DNA of 64,000 bases from SZUA-36 sp963704855 (GTDB taxonomy: Bacteria > Pseudomonadota > Gammaproteobacteria > Xanthomonadales > SZUA-36): the NCBI GenBank assembly GCA_963704855.1, contig CAVPHY010000010.1, forward strand, positions 124,001 to 188,000, in the 5' to 3' direction. A program made the position numbers and the translations under genes. The notes beneath the pieces are model-generated. The model was not told where the DNA came from and ran no database searches. It saw nothing but the letters and a program-made list of their open reading frames with translations. Positions 8,861 through 17,348 of this stretch are shown piece after piece. Each line of letters opens with the position of its first letter. The first letter of the stretch is position 1.

Positions 8861-10174
8861 ATGACGCAAAACATCTGGCACCTTTGCCTCCAACATCTTG
8901 AACGGGAAATACCGGCTGAGGATATCAATACCTTTATAAGGCCACTCGAGGTTGTCAGTGCTAAAAACCGGACCCGCCTGGTCGCACCAAATTCATATGT
9001 TCGGGATCATATTTCCACACACTACCTGGAAAGAATTAGAGACATATTTGAGCACCTCAATCACCCGAGAACGTCAGTCAGCATAGAAGATGGCCTGCCT
9101 GTCGAGCCAATAGAGAACAGCAGGAAACCCCAGAGAGCAGCTGAGAGTATGCTCGCTACCGGACTTAATTCCCGTTACCGTTTTGATAATTTCGTTTTGG
9201 GTAAATCGAACGAACTGGGTTTCGCCGCCGCATCCCAGATCGCTCAAAAGCCAGGTGATGCCTATAACCCGTTGTTGTTGTACGGCAGTACCGGTCTCGG
9301 AAAAACACATCTTTTACATGCCATTGGCAACGAGATCCGGGAACAAAACCCCACTACTAAAGTTCTTTACCTTGATTCCGAGCGATTTGTAAGCGATATG
9401 ATCAAGGCCCTGCGTCACGGCGCCATTGATAATTTCAAAAAACACTATCGCTCCGCCGGTGCACTATTGATCGATGATATCCAGTTTTTTGCTGGTAAAA
9501 AAAGCTCTCAAGAGGAGTTTTTCCATACTTTCAATACCTTGCTTGATAGTAAACAACAGATCGTATTGACGTGTGATCGTTACCCGAAAGAGGTGGAGGG
9601 GCTTGAAGCACGGCTCCGTTCTCGTTTTGGCTGGGGTTTGACCGTAGCCATCGAACCACCTGATTTCGAGACCCGTGTTGCCATATTGATGAACAAGGCG
9701 CAGGCCAGGGGCGTACAACTGAAAGAACCTGTCGCCTTTCTCGTTGCCAAGCGGCTACGCTCACATGTGCGTGATCTGGAAGGCGCCCTTAATACCTTAA
9801 TCGCCAACGCGAGGTTTACAGGGCGGGAGATAACAGAAGGATTTGCACGTGAAGTTTTGCGGGATTTACTGACCGTGCACGACCGCCTGATTACGATCGA
9901 AAACATTCAAAAAACGGTTTGTGAATATTACAAAATAAGAATGGCAGAGTTATTATCCAAACGCCGGCATAGAATCATTGCCCGTCCCAGGCAAATGGCA
10001 ATGGCCCTGTGCAAGGAATTAACCCAGCACAGCCTGCCCGAAATTGGAGATGCTTTTGGAGGGCGGGATCATACAACGGTTCTGCACGCCTGCCGCAAGA
10101 TCGATGAGTTGTGTGAAACCGATGGACGTTTAAGGGAAGACAAGGTTAAATTGTTGCGATTGTTGACCGCGTGA
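8861..10174 (+). CDS. dnaA: chromosomal replication initiator DnaA
   Basis: A 437-residue DnaA. Domain I covers about 1-70, domain II is short (about 71-100), and domain III carries Walker A STGLGKTH (143-150) and Walker B LLIDDIQFF (202-210). Domain IV carries the DNA-binding signature, including RQMAMALCKEL and FGGRDHTTVLHA, near the C-terminus. Start ATG 8861 (MTQNIWHLCL) fits the family; the same frame is open 14 codons further upstream but that extension is not DnaA-like. DnaA boxes flank the gene on both sides. It heads dnaA-dnaN-recF-gyrB. Confidence 0.97.
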   Translation: MTQNIWHLCLQHLEREIPAEDINTFIRPLEVVSAKNRTRLVAPNSYVRDHISTHYLERIRDIFEHLNHPRTSVSIEDGLPVEPIENSRKPQRAAESMLATGLNSRYRFDNFVLGKSNELGFAAASQIAQKPGDAYNPLLLYGSTGLGKTHLLHAIGNEIREQNPTTKVLYLDSERFVSDMIKALRHGAIDNFKKHYRSAGALLIDDIQFFAGKKSSQEEFFHTFNTLLDSKQQIVLTCDRYPKEVEGLEARLRSRFGWGLTVAIEPPDFETRVAILMNKAQARGVQLKEPVAFLVAKRLRSHVRDLEGALNTLIANARFTGREITEGFAREVLRDLLTVHDRLITIENIQKTVCEYYKIRMAELLSKRRHRIIARPRQMAMALCKELTQHSLPEIGDAFGGRDHTTVLHACRKIDELCETDGRLREDKVKLLRLLTA

Positions 10175-10213
10175 GTAATTGTGGAACAATAGAGGGATAA
10201 GACCGTAACAACT

Positions 10214-10222
10214 TGTGGATAA
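10214..10222 (-). other. DnaA box in oriC
   Basis: TGTGGATAA, the exact reverse complement of TTATCCACA. Confidence 0.75.
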
Positions 10223-10259
10223 GTATTTGAATTGAAACCCGGGCCTGGTTCTCCACATG

Positions 10260-10268
10260 TTATACACA
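10260..10268 (+). other. DnaA box in oriC
   Basis: TTATACACA, which fits the relaxed DnaA box consensus TTWTNCACA. Confidence 0.65.
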
Positions 10269-10332
10269 GGCTTTGACAGGTGATTTACACAAGGTTTGAA
10301 ATCAATTATCTCTCTGTAAAATAAGAATATTA

Positions 10333-10354
10333 TTAACTAAATCGATTTAGTTAA
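10333..10354. repeat. 22-bp perfect palindrome in oriC
   Basis: TTAACTAAATC followed by its exact complement GATTTAGTTAA, with no spacer. It lies between the DnaA boxes and the trinucleotide tract. It may be a protein-binding site; no known oriC protein is matched with confidence. Confidence 0.7.
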
Positions 10355-10360
10355 CAGGAC

Positions 10361-10378
10361 TTACTACTACTACTACTT
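10361..10378. other. DnaA-trio-like tract
   Basis: Read away from the DnaA boxes the plus strand is TTA-CTA-CTA-CTA-CTA-CTT, so the opposite strand is a run of 3'-[A/G]AT-5' trinucleotides. This is the pattern and orientation of DnaA-trios, on which DnaA assembles on single-stranded DNA. Confidence 0.6.
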
Positions 10379-10422
10379 TATATATATTTATTTAAAGAGC
10401 AGTTATAAGGAAGGATCAAAGT

Positions 10423-11523
10423 ATGAAATTCACTATATCCAGGGAAGTGCTTCTTCAACCCCTAAGCCAGGTGGTTGGTGTCGTTGAACGCAGGCAAACA
10501 TTACCGGTATTGGCCAACTTCATGCTGGTAGCACGGGATGGTCGTTTGACGGTTACCGGTACGGATATGGAAGTAGAACTCATATCGAAAGTATCCGCCA
10601 ATGTTTCCCAGGACGGTGAAATTACGGTTCCCGCACGCAAATTCCTGGATATCGTGAAAGCTCTGCCGGATGGTTCCAATATCTCATTTAGTGTAAGCGA
10701 TGAAAAGGCAACCCTGTCAACCGGTCGTAGCCGGTTTACGCTTGCAACCTTGCCAGCATCAGAGTTTCCAGCAACAGATCAAGTGGAAGCTCTTGAAAAT
10801 ATTAGTGTTTCTGAATCAGCCCTTAAGAAAATGATGGATAAAACCTCATTTGCCATGGCTAACCAGGATGTGCGCTATTACCTCAATGGTCTGTTATTTG
10901 ATTTCAGTAGTCAGCAATTACGCGCCATTGCCACCGACGGCCACAGGCTGGCGATTTGTGACCTCGAGAGCGTGGTGAATATCAACACAGACCGGCAATT
11001 GATCGTACCGAGAAAGGGCGTGATGGAACTGACCCGAATGTTATCGGATGAAGCCGATGAGGTAACGCTCGCGATTGGTCGTAACCATATCAGGTTAGTG
11101 AAAGGTGACACGACATTTACTTCGAAGTTGATTGATGGCCGCTTTCCCGACTACAAGGCGGTGGTTCCGGTTGGCGCAGACAAGCAAATGCTCATCGATC
11201 GCGCTGTATTTATTCATTCTCTGCAAAGAGTCGCTATTTTGTCCAATGAAAAGTACAAGGGCGTAAGGCTGGAAGCAGAAGGTTCTACCATAAAGATCAT
11301 CGCACACAATCCCCAGCATGAGGAAGCCGTTGAAGAGATCGAGGCGGAGTTCAATTTTGATCGCCTGGCCGTTGGATTTAACGTTACCTATCTTCTGGAC
11401 GCATTAATGGCGATTGATACCGAGCAGGTATCGATGGAATTGAAAGATGCAAACAGCAGCTGCCTTGTTTCAGCCCCTGATTCCGACATTAACCGACACG
11501 TGGTTATGCCGCTCAAGCTCTGA
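10423..11523 (+). CDS. dnaN: DNA polymerase III beta sliding clamp
   Basis: A 366-residue beta clamp, the usual length, with three repeated clamp domains of about 120 residues. Family features include the N-terminal MKFTISREVLLQPL, VVERRQTLPVLANFML, the central ATDGHRLA and the terminal VVMPLKL. It encircles DNA and tethers polymerase III. A strong AAGGAAGG site lies before the ATG. recF follows after 20 bp. Confidence 0.98.
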   Translation: MKFTISREVLLQPLSQVVGVVERRQTLPVLANFMLVARDGRLTVTGTDMEVELISKVSANVSQDGEITVPARKFLDIVKALPDGSNISFSVSDEKATLSTGRSRFTLATLPASEFPATDQVEALENISVSESALKKMMDKTSFAMANQDVRYYLNGLLFDFSSQQLRAIATDGHRLAICDLESVVNINTDRQLIVPRKGVMELTRMLSDEADEVTLAIGRNHIRLVKGDTTFTSKLIDGRFPDYKAVVPVGADKQMLIDRAVFIHSLQRVAILSNEKYKGVRLEAEGSTIKIIAHNPQHEEAVEEIEAEFNFDRLAVGFNVTYLLDALMAIDTEQVSMELKDANSSCLVSAPDSDINRHVVMPLKL

Positions 11524-11543
11524 GGCGGAAGTATCTTAACGAT

Positions 11544-12614
11544 ATGCGGGTTAAATCCCTAAATATCAAAAACTTAAGAAACATTTCATCGGCCAAAATT
11601 GATCTTGATCCGTGCCTGAACTGTTTCATAGGGGACAATGGTGCAGGCAAGACCAGTGTTCTGGAAGCCCTTTCCGTCTTGTCTAAAGGCCGGTCATTCA
11701 GATCAGGCCAGATTTCTTCACTCATTGGCCCGCAGGGCACTAGTTTCCAGGTTGTAACAAAAACCGAAACACAAGCAGGCGATGTACACCAGATCGGTAT
11801 GGAGCGTGATGCCGAACAATGGTCCGCGCGACATAATGGTACAGATGTCACACAACTGAGTGACTTGACCGAATTATTGCCGCATGTCCTTTTGGAGCCC
11901 AACAGTCATACACTGGTAAGTGGGCCACCTGACGGAAGACGCAGATACCTGGACTGGGGCGTGTTTCACGTGGAACATTCATTTCTGTTACTTTGGCGCA
12001 GGTACAATCGCGCTTTAAAGCAGAGGAATGCCGCTTTAAAGCAGGCCAACAGGTTGGTGCTCGAAAGCCTCGATTCTCAATTTATACAACTGGGTGAACA
12101 ACTGCATTTCGCCCGGGAAAGACATGCCGTTCTGCTCGACGTAATGTTGCAAAACCAACTTTCCTTGTTTTGCGATACCCTCGATGAGATAACAATGAGC
12201 TACAAAAAGGGTTGGACCGGGGACAGTCTGTCTGAAGCTCTTGATGCTTCCTATTCACGCGATATTGAAAGAGGTGCAACCAGTCCGGGCCCGCACAAGG
12301 CTGATTTGTTTTTAACCCTGAATGGGATACCCGCAAAGGAACGCCTGTCACGGGGGGAGCAAAAGGCGCTGACAGCGGCGCTGATCATGGCACAGGCGCA
12401 AATGATCTGTGCTACCGGCGAGAGTCCTGTTTTAATGCTGGATGATCTTTCTTCTGAACTGGATGAGACCCACCTGGCAAAGGTTCTTAATGCTGGTTTG
12501 GAACTGGGTGCACAAATCCTGATGACCGGTACCACACTGGCACCAGCGGTAAAAGCCTGTGAAAGACACTATACGGTGTTTCACGTGGAACACGGGATGG
12601 TTTCTGCCGGGTAG
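11544..12614 (+). CDS. recF: DNA replication and repair protein RecF
   Basis: A 356-residue SMC-like ATPase. Walker A is IGDNGAGKTS (about 29-38), the ABC-type signature is in the LSRGEQKAL segment, and Walker B is PVLMLDDLSSELD. RecF loads RecA at gaps with RecO and RecR. Unusually, the sequence FHVEH occurs twice (about residues 141-145 and 346-350) because each copy is the translation of an identical 16-bp parS-like site. The gene is otherwise normal. Confidence 0.96.
   Translation: MRVKSLNIKNLRNISSAKIDLDPCLNCFIGDNGAGKTSVLEALSVLSKGRSFRSGQISSLIGPQGTSFQVVTKTETQAGDVHQIGMERDAEQWSARHNGTDVTQLSDLTELLPHVLLEPNSHTLVSGPPDGRRRYLDWGVFHVEHSFLLLWRRYNRALKQRNAALKQANRLVLESLDSQFIQLGEQLHFARERHAVLLDVMLQNQLSLFCDTLDEITMSYKKGWTGDSLSEALDASYSRDIERGATSPGPHKADLFLTLNGIPAKERLSRGEQKALTAALIMAQAQMICATGESPVLMLDDLSSELDETHLAKVLNAGLELGAQILMTGTTLAPAVKACERHYTVFHVEHGMVSAG
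11962..11977. other. parS: parS-like ParB binding site 1
   Basis: TGTTTCACGTGGAACA, differing from the palindromic bacterial parS consensus TGTTTCACGTGAAACA at one base. It is inside recF, about 1.6 kb from the putative origin. Confidence 0.75.
12577..12592. other. parS: parS-like ParB binding site 2
   Basis: A second identical TGTTTCACGTGGAACA near the 3' end of recF, 615 bp from the first. Exact recurrence of a 16-bp site close to oriC makes chance unlikely. Confidence 0.75.
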
Positions 12615-12663
12615 GGTGTATTTGATTAAAGTGCCTGAAAAACAGGCATTTAATGTGACTCGG

Positions 12664-12672
12664 TGTTATAAT
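12664..12672 (+). promoter_or_regulatory. extended -10 promoter element before gyrB
   Basis: TGTTATAAT is a perfect extended -10 (TG-N-TATAAT), about 100 bp before the gyrB ATG. No clear -35 is visible, as is usual for extended -10 promoters. It would let gyrB be transcribed separately from recF. Confidence 0.5.
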
Positions 12673-12772
12673 GCAAGTCGTTTCAACGCACGTAAATCCG
12701 CAGCAAGTCTAATATCAATTGCCACCAAAAGAAGTGGCAGATGACCGGTGTAAGCTATTACTTAGAGGCCGT

Positions 12773-15175
12773 ATGAGCAAACAAAAATATGATTCCAGTA
12801 GTATCAAGGTTCTGAAAGGCCTTGATGCAGTACGTAAACGCCCGGGGATGTATATCGGTGATACAGATGATGGCACCGGCTTGCATCATATGGTGTTTGA
12901 GGTCGTAGATAACTCCATTGATGAAGCCCTGGCAGGTCATTGCGATGCAATCCAGGTCGTCATTGAGATGGATGGTTACGTCAGGGTTTCTGATAACGGA
13001 CGTGGTGTACCGGTCGACATACACAAGGAGGAAGGGCGATCCGCAGCAGAAGTCATCATGACCGTGCTTCATGCCGGCGGTAAATTTGACGATAACTCCT
13101 ACAAGGTTTCCGGCGGTCTGCATGGTGTTGGCGTTTCAGTGGTTAATGCCTTGTCCGAAGAGCTCGAGATGACCATCAAAAGAAACGGACACGTATGGCA
13201 ACAGACCTACAGGATGGGTGTGCCAGACGAACCACTTAAACAAACGGGTAACACACGTAAAACAGGTACTGAAATAAGGTTTCTACCCAGCCGGCAAATT
13301 TTTTCCGACACTATTTTTCATTACGATATTCTCGCGAGCCGTTTGCGGGAACTGAGTTTTTTAAACTCCGGCGTACGGATTGAATTAAGTGATGAAATCT
13401 CCGGAAAAGCGGATGTTTTTGAATATGAAGGTGGAATACGCTCGTTCGTAGAGCACCTTGGTCGTAAAAAAACCGCTTTACATCAAAGTGTTATGTATTT
13501 TCAGGGTGAGTCCAGCAAAATCTCTGTCGAGGTAGCGATGCAATGGACGGATGCTTACCAGGAAAGCGTATTTTGCTTTACCAACAATATTCCGCAACGT
13601 GATGGTGGCGCCCACCTGGCTGGATTCAGGGCGGCACTCACACGAACAATGAATCAATATATCGAAGAATCCGGTCTGGCGAAGAAAAGCAAGGTCTCTA
13701 TGACGGGTGATGATGCACGTGAAGGCCTCGTCGCAGTGCTTTCAGTCAAGGCGCCTGATCCGAAGTTTTCATCGCAGACAAAGGACAAACTGGTTTCTTC
13801 CGAGATTAAGCCGGTGGTTGAGTCGCTGGTTGCTTCGCATTTGCGTGATTTTTTGCTGGAAAATCCAGCGGAAGCCAAAATTATCACGATGAAGGCGGTT
13901 GACGCGGCCCGCGCCCGCGAAGCGGCCCGCAAAGCGCGCGATATGACGCGCCGTAAAGGTGTTTTGGATATCGCGGGACTACCGGGTAAGCTGGCAGATT
14001 GCCAGGAGAAGGATCCCGCCCTATCAGAATTATTTATCGTGGAGGGTGATTCGGCGGGTGGTTCTGCGAAACAGGGGAGAAACAGAAAAACCCAGGCAAT
14101 TCTGCCACTTAAGGGTAAAATTCTGAATGTAGAAAAAGCCCGTTTCGATAAAATGTTGTCTTCCGCAGAGGTCGGCACCCTGATCACAGCACTGGGTTGC
14201 GGAATTGGCAGGGATGAATTCAACATAGATAAATTGCGTTATCACACCATCATTATCATGACGGATGCCGATGTTGATGGATCGCACATACGGACACTTT
14301 TGCTGACGTTTTTCTACCGGCAAATGCCCGAATTGATAGAACGTGGTCACATCTATATTGGTCAACCCCCGCTTTACAAAGTGAAGCAGGGTAAACAGGA
14401 GCATTATCTGAAAGATGATGCCGAGATGAACGAGTACATGCTGGCCCGCGCCATGGATAATGCGTCACTGGTTTATGATCAGGATGCTCCACCGCTCACG
14501 GGTGCGGCGCTGGAAGGTTTGCTGCGTGACTACATGGCTGTCAAGGCGGCAAGTGCACGCCTGGCGATCCGTTATGATTCATTGTTTTTAGAGCAACTCA
14601 TTAATAATAAAGCATTTTCTAATGAGTGGAGCGTTGAAGAAGCGCAACAATGGTGTAGTGACGTCCTTAAGACGATGAACCGGAATTCGCCACCGAGTGT
14701 AAGCTATGAGCTGCGCGCGGAAGACACTGAACAGGGTATCGAACTGCTCTTGAGCAAAACCACCTACGGTGTCGTTGAAACCACGCCATTAACGCGGGAG
14801 TTTTTCCGTTCACCGGAATACCGTTTGACCAGCAAACTGGCCAATACCCTCAATGACCTGGTTCAACCGGGCGCGCAGGTGCGACGGGGTGCGTCGGAGC
14901 AGGCGATCAAGAGCTTTGCCGAAGCCTATGACTGGCTGATGACGGAAAGCCGTAAGGGAAGAACCTTCCAAAGGTTCAAAGGCCTGGGTGAAATGAATCC
15001 GGAACAACTCTGGGATACCACGGTGAACCCGGAGACCCGTCGCCTGCTCAAGGTAACTATAGAAGACGTAATTGCTGCAGATGAAATCTTCACCACCCTG
15101 ATGGGGGATGAGGTTGAACCCAGGCGTGATTTTATTGAGAAAAACGCCCTTTACGTAACCAATCTGGATATTTGA
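12773..15175 (+). CDS. gyrB: DNA gyrase subunit B
   Basis: An 800-residue GyrB of the long proteobacterial type. The GHKL ATPase shows EVVDNSIDEALAGHC and GGLHGVGVSVVNALS. The TOPRIM domain shows FIVEGDSAGGSAKQGRNR, PLKGKILNVEKA and DADVDGSHIRTLLLTFF. An insert of roughly 165 residues precedes the C-terminal GRTFQRFKGLGEMN. With GyrA it introduces negative supercoils using ATP. ATG 12773 (MSKQKYDSS) is chosen; AGAGG lies 5 nt upstream, and the same frame open further upstream does not resemble GyrB. Confidence 0.98.
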   Translation: MSKQKYDSSSIKVLKGLDAVRKRPGMYIGDTDDGTGLHHMVFEVVDNSIDEALAGHCDAIQVVIEMDGYVRVSDNGRGVPVDIHKEEGRSAAEVIMTVLHAGGKFDDNSYKVSGGLHGVGVSVVNALSEELEMTIKRNGHVWQQTYRMGVPDEPLKQTGNTRKTGTEIRFLPSRQIFSDTIFHYDILASRLRELSFLNSGVRIELSDEISGKADVFEYEGGIRSFVEHLGRKKTALHQSVMYFQGESSKISVEVAMQWTDAYQESVFCFTNNIPQRDGGAHLAGFRAALTRTMNQYIEESGLAKKSKVSMTGDDAREGLVAVLSVKAPDPKFSSQTKDKLVSSEIKPVVESLVASHLRDFLLENPAEAKIITMKAVDAARAREAARKARDMTRRKGVLDIAGLPGKLADCQEKDPALSELFIVEGDSAGGSAKQGRNRKTQAILPLKGKILNVEKARFDKMLSSAEVGTLITALGCGIGRDEFNIDKLRYHTIIIMTDADVDGSHIRTLLLTFFYRQMPELIERGHIYIGQPPLYKVKQGKQEHYLKDDAEMNEYMLARAMDNASLVYDQDAPPLTGAALEGLLRDYMAVKAASARLAIRYDSLFLEQLINNKAFSNEWSVEEAQQWCSDVLKTMNRNSPPSVSYELRAEDTEQGIELLLSKTTYGVVETTPLTREFFRSPEYRLTSKLANTLNDLVQPGAQVRRGASEQAIKSFAEAYDWLMTESRKGRTFQRFKGLGEMNPEQLWDTTVNPETRRLLKVTIEDVIAADEIFTTLMGDEVEPRRDFIEKNALYVTNLDI

Positions 15176-15192
15176 TCAAATTTTTCTATTCA

Positions 15193-15224
15193 CAACAACG
15201 GGCCTGTTTTCGGGCCCGTTGTTG
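15193..15224. terminator. hairpin between convergent gyrB and glyS
   Basis: A 12-bp perfect stem (CAACAACGGGCC with GGCCCGTTGTTG) and an 8-nt loop. The T tract is poor on both sides, so termination is likely but not certain; it sits where both genes would need it. Confidence 0.6.
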
Positions 15225-15230
15225 CTTCGA

Positions 15231-17348
15231 TCAATCCAGTAATGCGAGGTTTGCGATCCGGTCAAACAAACCCTTGAGCTCCGACAGGAGACTCAAGCGG
15301 TTGTTGCGTACTTCAGGGTTCTCATCCATCACCATAACCTTTTCAAAAAAGGCCTCAATGGCTGTAGATATCCCGGCCAGCAGCGTCAGCGCCGCAGTGT
15401 AGTCTGCGTCGTTACAGAGTCGATCCAAATCTTTAGAAACTCTTCTAACTTCGTCGAAAAGAAGCATTTCTTCTTCGATAACCAATATATTTTCGTTTAT
15501 CGCGCCACCACTTTCCAGCCCTGATTTGCGCAATATATTGCCAATTCTCTTGTTGGCTGCAACCAGGCTTGATGCAACCTCATGCTGCATGAGCTCCCGC
15601 AAGGCATCGAGGCGTGCAACCAGGTCGGGCAGGGTGCCAAGCGGCGCATCAAGAGCGGCATTCACGAGGCTGGTGTCATAACCCTGCTCACGCAGATAAT
15701 GTTTGAACCGTTCCAGGATAAACTGGCGCAACTCCATCAGGACCTGCGGGGTAACCGCCAGTTGTTCCTGCACAGCCAGCGCGGCAATGGCAAGTGCTTT
15801 ATCAAGCTCGATATCCAATTCGGCATCCAGCAAGATACGTACGACTCCCAGTGCCGCTCGGCGTAGCGCAAACGGATCCTTATTGCCGGTGGGTTTTTGC
15901 CCGGTTGCGAAAATACCGGTCAGTGTATCCAGGCGATCGGCCAAAGCAACGACTTTGCCTACTGCGTGCGTGGCTAAACGGTCACCCGAAAAAGCGGGTA
16001 GGTAATGGTCGCCAATAGCCTGGGCGACTTCGTTTATCTCACCGCTTTGCAGCGCGTAATAACCCCCCATAATACCTTGTAACTCGGGAAATTCACCGAC
16101 CATTTGACTGACCAGATCACATTTGCATAGACTTGCAGCCCGCCGTGCAGCGACTGGATCAACGCCAGCTTCTTCCGCTATCTTCTGTGAAATTAAAGCG
16201 ATACGTCTCGATTTGTCACCAACAGAACCTAACGTGTTCTGAAATACGATACCATCAAGCTGTTGAATCCAAGTTTCAATCGAAGACTTGTTGTCCTGAT
16301 CCCAAAAGAAGCGCGCATCTGAAAGTCGTGGCCGGATGACGCGCTCAAAACCCTCGCGCACTGCATCAAAATCAAGGCTATCCAGGTTGGCAACAGCTAT
16401 GAACCTGTTGGTCAACTCGCCATTGTCGCCATTAACAACGGGAAAAAACTTTTGATGATCCTGCATACTGGCAATCAGGGCCTCGGCAGGTACAGTGAGA
16501 AACTCCGTATCGAAACTTCCGCAGATCGAACGCGGCCACTCAACCAGGTTGGTAACCTCTGCAAGCAAGTTGCCATCAACCAGAGCTTTGCCACCGGCGG
16601 ACTGACCCAGTTCAACGACCTGTTTCCTGATAGTTTCCTTTCGTTTATCCTGGTCGGCCACCACACAGGCGGCTTCCAGTACCTGCTCGTATTCGTTGGC
16701 GGTGGCGATTTCGTGCGGACCCGGGCTATGAATGCGGTGCCCGCGGGTGGCATTGCCGGTGTCGAGTCCGAACAGGCTGCCATTGAGGACGCAGGAACCA
16801 TGCATGACAACGACCCAGTGCACCGGCCGGATAAAACTGAAATCATTGGACCCCCAACGCATCGGTTTGGCCACGGGCAGCGCCGCCAGCGCCGTCTCCA
16901 GCATCGGATAGAATAAATCTTCAAGTGCCTGGCCGGGATTCTCCAGGCGACAATATAACCATTCGCCCGCATCGGTCTTAAGTGTATCGAGTTCATCAAC
17001 ATGCTTTCCAACCGAGCGGGCGAAACCCAGGGCGGCCGGTGTCGGTTGATTATCCGCACCATAGGCCGCACTCAGAGCAGGGCCTTTTCGTTCGGTTACC
17101 TGGTCAGGCTGTCGCCCTGCCACGCCCGCTACCAGCAAGGCCAGTCTGCGGGGTGTGTAAAAAAACCTGCTAGCGGCAGCGTCGTATGCCAATTCGGCCT
17201 TGTTGAGCTGATTCAGAAACTCGTCGTATAGCGTCTGACCCAGGTTTGACAGGGATTTGGGTGGTAACTCTTCACAACCCAGTTCGATAAGAAGGTCTGC
17301 GCTACCGTTTGGGTTACTGAACACGTCCGTGCTATTTTTCTTATTCAC
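15231..17348 (-). CDS. glyS: glycyl-tRNA synthetase beta subunit
   Basis: A 705-residue GlyS beta subunit, near the usual length. It has the N-terminal LLIELGCEELPPKSL, the RGHRIHSPG segment, EALIASMQDHQKFFPV, the HD-like region LAKCDLVSQMVGEFPELQGIMGGYYA in variant form, and a C-terminal DALR-type anticodon-binding region. It works with GlyQ as an alpha2-beta2 enzyme charging tRNA-Gly. It overlaps the end of glyQ by 8 bp, implying translational coupling. Confidence 0.97.
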   Translation of the reverse strand: MNKKNSTDVFSNPNGSADLLIELGCEELPPKSLSNLGQTLYDEFLNQLNKAELAYDAAASRFFYTPRRLALLVAGVAGRQPDQVTERKGPALSAAYGADNQPTPAALGFARSVGKHVDELDTLKTDAGEWLYCRLENPGQALEDLFYPMLETALAALPVAKPMRWGSNDFSFIRPVHWVVVMHGSCVLNGSLFGLDTGNATRGHRIHSPGPHEIATANEYEQVLEAACVVADQDKRKETIRKQVVELGQSAGGKALVDGNLLAEVTNLVEWPRSICGSFDTEFLTVPAEALIASMQDHQKFFPVVNGDNGELTNRFIAVANLDSLDFDAVREGFERVIRPRLSDARFFWDQDNKSSIETWIQQLDGIVFQNTLGSVGDKSRRIALISQKIAEEAGVDPVAARRAASLCKCDLVSQMVGEFPELQGIMGGYYALQSGEINEVAQAIGDHYLPAFSGDRLATHAVGKVVALADRLDTLTGIFATGQKPTGNKDPFALRRAALGVVRILLDAELDIELDKALAIAALAVQEQLAVTPQVLMELRQFILERFKHYLREQGYDTSLVNAALDAPLGTLPDLVARLDALRELMQHEVASSLVAANKRIGNILRKSGLESGGAINENILVIEEEMLLFDEVRRVSKDLDRLCNDADYTAALTLLAGISTAIEAFFEKVMVMDENPEVRNNRLSLLSELKGLFDRIANLALLD

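Larger units (their letters stand above)
10175..10422. other. probable replication origin (oriC), dnaA-dnaN gap
   Basis: A 248-bp AT-rich gap holds two good DnaA boxes (10214-10222 minus, 10260-10268 plus), a 22-bp perfect palindrome (10333-10354), a DnaA-trio-like tract (10361-10378) and an AT-only unwinding-type stretch (10377-10395). The order boxes, trio, AT-rich DNA matches the basal unwinding element described for bacterial origins. The dnaN ribosome site AAGGAAGG lies at its right end. Confidence 0.75.

Noticed and set aside
12632..12646. GCCTG-AAAAA-CAGGC hairpin between recF and gyrB
   Set aside because: A 5-bp stem without a T run; too weak to call a terminator.
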